This document shows positions 11,926 through 20,049 of a stretch of 64,000 bases of DNA, piece by piece. The notes below the pieces were generated by a model, which did not search any database, was not told the DNA's origin, and saw only the letters and a list, made by a program, of their open reading frames with translations. Source of the DNA: Prorocentrum cordatum (Eukaryota > Sar > Dinophyceae > Prorocentrales > Prorocentraceae); NCBI GenBank assembly GCA_963575745.1, contig CAUYUJ010005592.1:85001-149000 (forward strand), in the 5' to 3' direction. The translations under genes were made by a program, and so were the position numbers. Numbering within the stretch: the first letter of the stretch is position 1; every line of letters begins with the position of its first letter.

Positions 11926-12646
11926 CTTGTGCCGGCGAGCACTACAACTTCTCAGCAGCAGACTACGTCGACAGGGGCCTGGAGCACTTGCGCTTTGGGA
12001 CAAGATCGCGATCAAGACCGACACGCGGGAGCCACTCCACGCCTACCGAGCACACTTGGCATCACTTGGAGCAGAGCGCAGCGACGACGGCTTCTGGAGA
12101 GGCCCGGCGAGAGAGCTTCGACTCACCGACAGAACAGACCGACAGTTCCACGAGCTACGACTCATACTCCGACCCCACGAATGGGCAATCCTACAGGGCC
12201 GGAACCGGCGGGAGAGCCCCATGGCGGCCGGAGTGCCCTTCCCAGCTGCTGCCGCGCGCGCGGCACAGGAAGCACGGAAAGCTAACCCAATCCTCGCCTC
12301 ACACATCGCCGCCGTCCTCTGATCCTGCGTGGTCTCGGACGCCCTGCTGCAGTCCAACCAGGGCGAGGAGATCCCGACCACCTGCGACCACTACGGTGAG
12401 CAGCGCGTCCCGACGCTCGACCACATGTACTTGGTTTGCACAGCCAGCGCCGACCTCCGGCAGGGTATCGCGATACCAACGGCTGACCTCACCCGCCGGC
12501 TGGGCTGGCCGACAGAGGACCTCACCAGGAGGACCACGACCAGTTGGACAAGATTGGTGTTGGCTATGGCAAGCATGCGGCAGCGTGCGCTGGACCACCG
12601 ACACAAGAAACCACAGGCACCCAATTCCTCCGACCATGGTTTATAA
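11926..12646 (+). pseudogene. LINE-A ORF2: C-terminal region with zinc-binding remnant
   Basis: The frame (GPGALALWDKIAIKTDTREP, LHAYRAHLASLGAE) runs to an in-frame TGA at about 12320, then continues in the same frame to 12646. The tail has TTCDHYGEQRVPTLDHMYLVC, corresponding to a C-x2-C-G...DH-x3-C zinc-binding signature in which the second Cys is Tyr. The second copy at 13024-13341 keeps that Cys. The C-terminal Cys-rich region of LINE ORF2 proteins binds nucleic acid. Confidence 0.65.
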
Positions 12647-12836
12647 CCGTTCTCAATGGTTACTATCTGGATTTCATGTGTCATGACTTGGTTTATGTTG
12701 TACTTCAGTTCTTCTTTGGGCTGGCGCCTTCGATTCTCCTGTTACACTATCTACATATATGTGGGATTACATTACATACTTACGTAATTGCATGCGTTGC
12801 GTCTCATCAGTGGGGACCGCCACACAACGGTCGCCG
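12647..12836 (+). mobile_element. LINE-A 3' untranslated end with stem-loop
   Basis: AT-richer sequence matching 13342-13530 of the second copy. Both copies end at GGTCGCCG, after which they diverge, so this is the 3' terminus. Just before it, GACCG (12815-12819) pairs with CGGTC (12828-12832) around an 8-base loop; the same hairpin occurs at 13510-13527. A conserved terminal hairpin is the kind of structure LINE proteins can use to recognise their own RNA. Confidence 0.7.
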
Positions 12837-12884
12837 AGGTCATCTCTCGTGGCGCTGTTCGACCAGCGCAACCGGTTCAACCCC

Positions 12885-12906
12885 CCCGTAGCCATTTTGG
12901 CTCAAG
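12885..12906 (+). other. Dinoflagellate spliced-leader relic
   Basis: CGTAGCCATTTTGGCTCAAG (12887-12906), preceded by C at 12886, matches the universal dinoflagellate spliced leader at all 21 positions after its variable first base. A spliced-leader RNA gene would continue with a GT splice donor. Here CAAG is followed by GGGGGCGCC, so this looks like the leader of a trans-spliced mRNA copied back into DNA. It lies 48 bp after the LINE-A 3' end and about 30 bp before the truncated second copy begins. Confidence 0.8.
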
Positions 12907-12935
12907 GGGGCGCCTCTGGGCCGCGCAATCGAAGG

Positions 12936-13530
12936 CCCAGCTGCTGCCGCGCGCGCGGCACAGGAAGCACGGAAAGCTAACCCAATCCTCGCCTCACACA
13001 TCGCCGCCGTCCTCTGATCCTGCGTGGTCTCGGACGCCCTGCTGCAGTCCAACCAAGGCGAGGAGGTCTCGACCACCTGCGACCACTGCGGTGAGCAGCG
13101 CGTCCCGACGCTCGACCACATGCACTGGGCGTGCACAGCCAACGCCGACCTCCGGCAAAGAATCGCGGCACCAACGGCTGACCTCACCCGCCGGCTGGGC
13201 TGGCCGACAGAGGACCTCACCAGGAGGACCACGACTCCTTGGACAAAAACGGTGTTGGCTATGGCAAGCATGCGGCAGCGTGCGCTGGACCACCGACACA
13301 AGAAACCACAGGCACCCAATTCCTCCGAGAATGGTTTATAGACGCATTCAATGGTTATTATTTGGATCGCATGTGTCAACAAATGGATTATGTTGTACTT
13401 CAGTTCTTATTTGGGCTGGTGTCTTCTATTATCCAGGTACACTGTCTACATACATGTGGGATTACATTACATACTTACATAATTGCATGTGTTGCGTACC
13501 ATAAGTGGGGACCGCCACACAACGGTCGCC
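12936..13530 (+). mobile_element. 5'-truncated second copy of the LINE-A 3' end
   Basis: From CCCAGCTGCTGCC the sequence repeats 12231-12836 closely, including the in-frame TGA, the zinc region, the 3' untranslated part and the terminal hairpin. The zinc signature is TTCDHCGEQRVPTLDHMHWAC, complete here. Substitutions scattered along both copies argue against a very recent assembly duplication. It starts right after the spliced-leader relic and ends at 13530. Confidence 0.8.
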
Positions 13531-13955
13531 GCAGCTCTGCGAGCTGCGTGGTGTCATCATACGCCTACGGATTGGGGACACGGATTGGTTATCCCCCCCT
13601 GATTGGATTCAAGACACCTGCTGACGGCACCACGAGTGCCAACCAAACGGCATGGGAAACATGTCGTACGAATCAAAGCACTGCCATCTCGACCACCAAT
13701 GCCGCCATACATGTTTCGCTCTGCGAACCCATTCTGGGAAAAATCCTGGCTTCGCGCACTTGTCCTCTGCGCAGAGAGCCAGCGCTTCGCGGTGGAAGCA
13801 GGAATTCCAACCATCATCCAAGGTGGCCCAGACGCGACGAGCAAATCGTCGGCTGTTCCCGAAACACACTCGCGAGGCAACGTTGTCAATTTGCGAATGC
13901 TGGCCTCGCCCGTATCCTGGCAGATCAGAGCAACGCGTCTCGATAATATATTCTA
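13531..13955. other. No gene recognised
   Basis: Frames of up to 140 codons are open on both strands but none shows a family signature. The region may be remnant sequence of the minus-strand copia element ending upstream of here. Confidence 0.4.
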
Positions 13956-14480
13956 CGCCACCTCTAGCTCTTCCAAGGCGATGCGGCGGTCGCCCTCGAT
14001 GATCTTCCCAATCGCCTCCGCCTGAAGGTCAGCGGCGCACTCGGCCATCTTCGCCGTCTCCATCTTCACCTGAGCGAGCTGCCGAGGTTGCTCGTCGATG
14101 CGCGTCAAGCGCTTGCAACAGATCGCGCGGACAGGATGAGGAGTGCTACCCGGTTGTCAACAAAGTCGTGATGACACTCATCGGGGGATTTCTGACTCGC
14201 TGCGCCGCTGGAGCTGGCTGACGGCACGGGACCATTCTGGGTGCGACGCGCGATGCGACTATCATTCTGATGAACGCGATGCATATCACACCACGTCAAA
14301 AAAACACTTCAACTCATCTCTCGGTTTCTTGACCCCACGGCCCCAAGAAACACATCCGGGCGTCGTCCTCAGGACTCTGCCGCAACGGACCGCGGTGCTG
14401 GCCTGTCCAGAGTACGGTGCCCTTGCCTGGGACGGCAGTCGAATCCGGGACAGACGTCGCCTCGAAGTCTTCATCCTCGT
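13956..14480 (-). pseudogene. Unidentified minus-strand coding remnants
   Basis: Two stretches look protein-like. One, closed by TAG near 13956, reads LTRIDEQPRQLAQVKMETAK and AEAIGKIIEGDRRIALEELE, a charged helix (about 14105-13958). The other reads GVEDLPDEDEDFEAT followed by VPGKGTVLWTGQHRG (about 14470-14345). They are in different frames and I cannot assign them. They lie downstream of the copia zinc knuckle in the same orientation, so they may be protease or later pol remnants, or host sequence. Confidence 0.3.
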
Positions 14481-15040
14481 CGGGCAGGTCTTCAACCCCT
14501 CGGACGCAACACGCGTGGCGACGTCGATTTCCTTCACAACATCAGCGGCGGCACTTTGGGCAGCAGCCCTCGAGGCAGCAGCGGCGCCCGGGGCAGCAAC
14601 CATCGAGGCCGGGGCTCTGCTTGGCGCGGAGAAGACCACAAATCACAGAACTCCTCTCCAGCCTTCATGAAGGTTCAGGGGTGCTCCGGAGACGCAGCCG
14701 CGCGCTCGCGCTCGAGGCTGTTTCGAGACAGCGTGGCGTCGGGCGAAACAACCTCCCCCAGGCATCTTTTGCATGCGAGTTCCACGACATGGCCACTCGA
14801 CAAGCTGACCGTTGCTCTCTGCTTCCTCGCTCGAACATGCCCTGCGGCACTGCGTGGTGCGAGACGAGAAAGAAGAATCACAAACATCTGACCTGGCTGT
14901 CATACCTTTCCAATATCGATGTGATGGACGGTGAGTGGTGCAGCAACATATGCAGTGGATGCGAAATGCTGTTCGCCACAGTCCTCGCGCAGCTGGAGCT
15001 CACGCTCACCTATCAACGCTGACATGGCCGTCCTGGGTGT
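14481..15040. other. No gene recognised
   Basis: Minus-strand frames (14903-14643 and neighbours) are open but carry no recognisable motif. The stretch lies between the copia zinc knuckle and the remnants above. Confidence 0.35.
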
Positions 15041-15044
15041 GCAC

Positions 15045-15200
15045 TCGCACTCGGGGTCCCTGGACCACTGGCCACCCTTATGGCAGACCTTGCATGTGGA
15101 GCGTTTCTTGATGTCTTCGAGACGTTTCTCACGATCCTCCAGGGTCGGCGTTCTTCTGTCACCGTCCTTGGGTGGCGAAGTCTACCACAAGCTGGAGCGG
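15045..15200 (-). pseudogene. Copia gag zinc-knuckle remnant
   Basis: The frame reads TLEDREKRLEDIKKRSTC followed by KVCHKGGQWSRDPEC. This matches the R-L-x-D-L-K-x-R-T-x-C-x2-C-x3-G-H-W-x2-D-P-E-C phrase of dinoflagellate copia gag proteins, with the zinc-binding His replaced by Gln. The knuckle binds retrotransposon RNA. The N-terminal part of the same gag lies at 17580-16505, separated from this piece by the inserted element at 15246-16424. Confidence 0.65.
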
Positions 15201-15304
15201 TAAGGGCGCGTGTTTATTCGCGGCGACAACGGGCTTTGCGGGCGGTATAACGTAACGCCCCCCCTCCCGCCGTGTGGCTCTGGCATCACAGCGGCGTCCG
15301 CGCG

Positions 15305-15412
15305 CACGACAACGATGTGCGACGACGACGACCACGACCACAACGACGACGACGACGACGACGACAACGACGACGAGGACGACGACGACGACGACGACGA
15401 CGACCGACCACG
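15305..15412 (+). repeat. (GAC)n microsatellite
   Basis: Nearly pure GAC triplets, with AAC and GAG variants at the edges. Confidence 0.95.
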
Positions 15413-15429
15413 ACGACGATTAAAGGGGG

Positions 15430-15910
15430 TAGGTAAAATGGTAGCGTTTTCGCGTGCAACACAGCGCCTGCGAGCACGAGCCACGACCAGGGGCCACGAA
15501 CCACGATCAGTTCAGCACCATCTGCGCGCACCACAGTCCCTGTGGGCACCACAATGCATGCGTGCACCTCTGGGGCCCTGTGGGGTCGCGACGCTGCCAC
15601 ATGCCAGAAAAATCGTGGGGGCGGCCGGTATTATAAAATCCGATGTGCGAACTGATTGTGATTATTGTTTTTCTTGCCCTGCGTGCACTCCTGCTCTTTG
15701 ATCCCACGACGCCTGTGTAGGCCATGGCCACCGCGCGCACCACAGCGCCTGAAAAACGGAATCGCAAGGAATGGGGAAGAATGGGGACGGCAGGTAATGG
15801 TAGCGCTCTGTGTGCACCACAGCGCGCGTGCGCACGAGCCACGACCAGGGGCCACGAGCCACGACCATTTCAGCACCATCTGTGTGCACCACAACACCTG
15901 TGCGCACCAC
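15430..15910 (+). repeat. Direct duplication of a segment of about 75 bp
   Basis: 15476-15535 (GAGCCACGACCAGGGGCCAC to CAGCACCATCTGCGCGCACCAC) recurs at 15836-15893. Each copy is preceded by GGTAG or GGTAATGGTAGCG. The copies are direct and lie inside the inverted-repeat element. Confidence 0.7.
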
Positions 15911-16038
15911 AAGGCCCGCGCGCAGACTGAGGTCCCGCAGAGGAAGGGAAGGAGAAGGAGGAGGAGGAGGAGGAGGAAGAGAGGGAGGAGGAGAAGCAGG
16001 AGGGAGAGTTTTCACCGGGAATACACCATCACAACTTC

Positions 16039-16362
16039 GGATCCCACTGCGGATCCCAATTCGGATCCCTGTGCGGATCCCTATACGGATCCCGAGGCGG
16101 ATTTCTATGCGGATCCCTGCGCGGATCCCCAATCGGATGGTTTTGCGGACCCCGATGCGGATGCCGATGCGGGTGCCCATGCGCATTGCCATGGGAATCC
16201 CAATGCGAATCCCTGTGCGGATCCTCGCGCGGATCCCTGTGCTGATCCCGATGCGGCTGCGCGTGCGGATCTCTATGCGGATCCCCATGAGATTCCCAAT
16301 GCGGACCAGACTCCCTTTATGCGCATTCCTTTGCGGACGACTATGCGGATCCCGATGCGCAT
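16039..16362 (+). repeat. 12-bp minisatellite GGATCCCNATGC, about 27 copies
   Basis: Units of 12 bp such as GGATCCCTGTGC, GGATCCCGAGGC and GGATCCCGATGC run continuously, many containing GGATCC. Because 12 is a multiple of 3, the minus strand gives a Gly-Ile-Arg-Ile pattern and the plus strand an Asp-Pro-x-Ala pattern. Both are consequences of the repeat. Confidence 0.9.
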
Positions 16363-16504
16363 GGCGGCAGTGCTCGGGGCGCGCGCACTGGGGGGAGAGG
16401 GGGGGGAGGGGGCGTTACGTTATAGTGGGGGGGGCCAGGGGCCATGATGACCATTATGCCCCAAGGAATACAGAAACACGGCCTTTGCTGCTGTTCTTGC
16501 CTTT

Positions 16505-17580
16505 TCTCCTAAGCGCCGAAGTTGGCGGCCAACTCTTCCTGGATCACATCGGAGGTTCCTTCTTCTGTGTAGCCCGCATTGACCATCCCATCGATCGCCT
16601 CAGCGTCGAGTTCTCCTTCCCCCTGCACAAGCGACCAATGAGCGTGCGGTTTTTCGTCGACCCAGACTTGGTCCCCGTTCGGTCGTTTGCAATCCAAGCC
16701 GCGTCGGCCCAAGGTGTGTCGTCCCAGCTGTACTCGGGGGTATAGCCAGACGCGTAACATCCGAAGGGGTTCCATTCCACAGGATAGTGTTCCCCGTACT
16801 CATGCCAACTGTCGTCGGCAGCGCGGTCGGCCTCTGGTGTCCTAAAGTGCCGGGTCTTGCTCCTTCCCTTTCTCTTGTTCGGGTAGCCGGGCTTGTATTG
16901 TGCAGGAGTGAAGCTCTAGCCGGGGGGGTCTGCCTTGCCCTTTGAAGCGGGTGTGGATGCGTCTGTGCTGAAGAATCTCAAATCTGATCTTATTCCAGGT
17001 GGTCACGCTACCTGTGGATGTTAGTACCATCGGGTTCTCTGAACGTGAGCGGCCTGCGTGGTCCAAGGGGCTAGATCCAAACATGTCGTCGGTCATGACC
17101 AGCTTCGGGTCAACATTCGTAACAAGTGCCAACCAGAGCTTTTACGCCAGATGTGCAAAACCATTACCTCTCCATTCTGTCGTGGCATGGACCCACAGGG
17201 TCTCTGTCCTACTTTGGACAGGGTTGTGGCTTCTTGGGCTTCGATGGGGAAGCGCGAAGTGCAGATCGCCAGTATCAACTGGTACACTCCTTTCGCAGTC
17301 AGAAGCGTGTCTTTACCTGCAGCCATGGCTATATCGAACCCGTCCCGTCGTCTCCGAGGCCTTCGACAATCTTGTTGACAGGTGTGGGCAGCCCCTGTTG
17401 TTGTGGTTCTCCAGTGTCGGGGCCTGTGGCGGCTGGAGCGGCGTTCATGCGCATCTGTGTGCGGAATCCCTGTTCGTGGGAATTGTTTACCGTGCCGTCG
17501 TAGATGTAGGAGCCTCTTTCCGTCTCCGATCGTGTCAACGCGTCAGCGTTCGGACGGTAACGAAGATAGGACAATGCCAT
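16505..17580 (-). pseudogene. Ty1/copia gag remnant
   Basis: Fragments in the order of dinoflagellate copia gag, in changing frames: SETERGSYIYDGTVNNSHEQ and GFRTQMRM (about 17520-17440; family YDG...W..E..FRT), KIVEGLGDDGTG (about 17345), RQNGEVMVLHI (about 17180), VTNVDPKLVMTDD and ENPMVLTSTGSVTTWNKI (17132-16960), and a Tyr/Trp-rich tail ending EELAANFGA (16509). Gag forms the particle that packages element RNA. Its missing zinc knuckle lies at 15045-15200, beyond the inserted element. The 5' side stops close to the CT microsatellite. Confidence 0.65.
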
Positions 17581-17635
17581 GGTGGCGGAGACAATCCCCT
17601 CCTAAGAGTGGCTGCTTGGTGAGGTGTGGCGGAGG

Positions 17636-17772
17636 CGCTCTTTCTCTCTCTCTCTCTCTCTCTCGGTGTTAATATATTTCTTGCTGATTCTCTCTCTATA
17701 GTCTAGTTATATGTATTTCTCTCTCTCTCTCTCTCTCTTTATTTCTTTCTCTCTCTCTCTCTCGCTGTCTCG

Positions 17773-17853
<81 letters not shown>
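17636..17853 (+). repeat. (CT)n microsatellite with an interruption
   Basis: CT dinucleotides at 17638-17663 and 17720-17853, broken by an AT-rich stretch around 17664-17715. Confidence 0.95.
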
Positions 17854-17856
<3 letters not shown>

Positions 17857-17939
17857 AAAAGACGAGCCCTGCGCACAGTGGCATGATGCCGAAGATCGAG
17901 TCGCAACCCCGTTGCGAGTGTGAACGTTGATATGTTTCA

Positions 17940-18150
17940 GCCTTTGGCGCACAGGGAGCCCTAGGAGCCAAACGGCGGCGAATGGCGCTGGCCACCTGTC
18001 CTGCACGCACACTCTCTCTCACCTTGTGGCACAAGGAGGGGCCTTCAGACCTACACATGGGGGCTGCGCGCTCAGGCTGCACATGGGCCCGCGCTGCGAA
18101 CTCCCCCCTCTTCTCCGAACAACCACCGTGCTACCATATGAACGTTAAGT
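17940..18150 (+). repeat. Dispersed repeat related to 2039-2250
   Basis: AACGGCGGCGAATGGCGCTG and its surroundings match 2190-2250 approximately. No gene was recognised. Confidence 0.45.
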
Positions 18151-18194
18151 AAAGAACGAAGGGACTTTCCTAGCCACGGCGAACCTCGGTTTCT

Positions 18195-18835
18195 CCCAGC
18201 GTTACCGCCCGCATGCGTCCCCCCACCCAATACAGCGCTTCGTGGCCCCATAGGGAGCTCCACCGAAGATCCCGGTGCTGCCGCCGGCATGCGTCCCCCC
18301 ACCCCATCACAGCGCTGCGTGGCCTCATAGAAAGCTCCACCGAAGGTCCCAGTGGCAGCGTCCGCAAGCGTCCCTCCCATCCAGAACAGCGTTCCGTGGC
18401 CCTACAGGGAGCTCCACAGCAAGCCCCAGTGGAACCGTTCCCATGCGTCTCCGATCCCCTACCCAGCACAGCGCTTCGTGGCCCCGTAAGGAGCTCCGCC
18501 GAAGGCCCGCTTCGTGGCCCCAGAGGGAGCTCCACCAAAGGTCCCAGTGCTACAACCCGAATGCGCCCCCTCCCCCACCCCATCACAGCGCTGCGTGGCC
18601 CCATAGGGAGCTCCACCGCAGGCCCCAGTGCTACCGCCCGTATGCGTCTCTCCCACCCACTAGAACGTTTCGTGGCTCTCCGGGAGCTCCACCGAAGGAC
18701 CCACTGGCAAAGTTCGCATGCGTCTCCCCCACACAGTACAACGTTTCGTGGCCCATAGGGGGCCCCACTGAGGACGATACACAATTGTGATACTCACAAC
18801 TTCATATGGTTGGGTCCTTCGCCAGGCTAATTTTG
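18195..18835 (+). repeat. Tandem repeat of about 76 bp, about 7 units
   Basis: Units begin CAGCGCTTCGTGGCCCCATA, contain GGGAGCTCCACCGAAGG and end with a variable CATGCGTCYCCC segment. One unit (about 18480) carries an internal partial duplication. The array ends with CATATGGTTGGGTCC and CGCCAGGCTAATT, which also end the array at 50985-51345, so both loci belong to one family. Frames of about 200 codons across it arise from the repetition. Confidence 0.85.
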
Positions 18836-19560
18836 TTTGTTCCCCCCCGGCAAGAAGCCCATAAACCACAAGTCTACAAGCGTCAGCGTGCCCAGGACCC
18901 TCGGTATATATCGACGGCACGCAAGAGTGACCCTAGGCAAGAGTGACCTTTGGTGCGCGGCTGTAAGGGACCGCGAAGGGCCCATATCCAAGCGCGCGGG
19001 CCGGTGCTGGGGCCACCCATATGAGCCCGCACCAAGGGTCACTCTGGCGGAAGGCCACCCTTACGCGTGGCCGACGACATGGCTACGACTATGCGGCGCC
19101 AAAGTCGCAAGAGTTTCTGGCAGTGTCCTCCGTCGCCGGATCGTCCTCCGAGAGGGTGCTGCTCTCGGTCGCGTCCCCTCCGCCCACGTCTCGCCGCGGC
19201 TCCGCGGTGCTGGCGCTGGCGGCGGCGAGATCCTCTCGGAGAGGCCGGGAGAGGACCGCGCGACACCTGCGGTCGGGAACTTTTGCGTCGCGCGTCGTGG
19301 CGGCGGCCCCAGCGACGCGCCTTGCCCTGCGAGCGGATGGCGTGCCGCTCCGCGGAGCGGGAGACTAGAAAAGCTAGGGGCGCTGATGCTCAGGGACTGG
19401 AACCTGGACGCTCGGGGGGCGCCCAGGAGGAGCGTGGCAGGTTGCAGTGGCCAGGACCTGTCCCAGGCGAGGTTGCATTTGAGGCCAATTTTTTTTTCCT
19501 CACGTGGATCTTCCGACAGTCTGGCGAAGCTCCTCGTCCTAACCTCGCCCTAACCTCACT
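18836..19560. other. No gene recognised
   Basis: GC-rich. Open frames on both strands lack recognisable domains. Confidence 0.4.
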
Positions 19561-19567
19561 TCAGCCA

Positions 19568-19718
19568 CGCGCCCAGGGGGGGGAGGGAGGGAGGGGGGGA
19601 GGGGGGAGGGGGGGGGGAGGGAGGGAGGGAGGGAGGGAGGGATGGAGGGGGGAGGAGGGGGAGGGGGGGGAGGGGGGAGGGAGGGAGGGAGGGAGGGAGG
19701 GAGGGAGGGAGGGAGGGA
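19568..19718 (+). repeat. (GGGA)n microsatellite
   Basis: Runs of GGGA and G-rich variants, pure GGGA at 19676-19718. G-quadruplex formation is plausible on the G strand. Confidence 0.95.
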
Positions 19719-20049
19719 ACCTGGACAGCTTGTCGCGCCGCGGCGGGGCAGGCCAGAAGCGGCGGAGCGGCGCGCGGAGCCACAGTTCCTGACAGCATCT
19801 TGGGGGCATTTCCGCCTCTCGGGACGCCTTCTGGCAGATGCGCCTCGCCGAAAGCGCTCCCAGGGTGCCCGAATCGTCGCAAGCGGCCGCCAGAGACACG
19901 ATGACCAGAAAACCAAATTACGCTACCGAAGAACCCCACATACTTAACTTAAAGATGATGTGCTTACTTATTGCTTTAATATATGCGCAATCCTGCGTTA
20001 TGAGCCCTCGTCGCGAATGTTTCCCTATGTGTCATCCAACGCCATATTG
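19719..20049. other. No gene recognised
   Basis: Unique-looking sequence that becomes AT-richer toward the satellite. No gene is seen. Confidence 0.4.

Larger units (their letters stand above)
15246..16424. mobile_element. Terminal-inverted-repeat element inside a copia element
   Basis: Begins TATAACGTAACGCCCCC (15246-15262) and ends GGGGGCGTTACGTTATA (16408-16424), exact reverse complements; the match extends into TCCC/GGGA apart from a length difference in the C run. The interior holds a GAC microsatellite, a duplicated 75-bp segment, a GGA run (15955-16010) and a 12-bp minisatellite, with no transposase. It separates gag (16505-17580) from the zinc knuckle (15045-15200). No clear target-site duplication was found, so element status is an inference. 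Confidence 0.6.

Noticed and set aside
12885-12906. Spliced-leader RNA gene
   Set aside because: The leader is not followed by a GT donor or the SL-RNA intron. It is flanked by LINE sequence, so a relic is the better reading.
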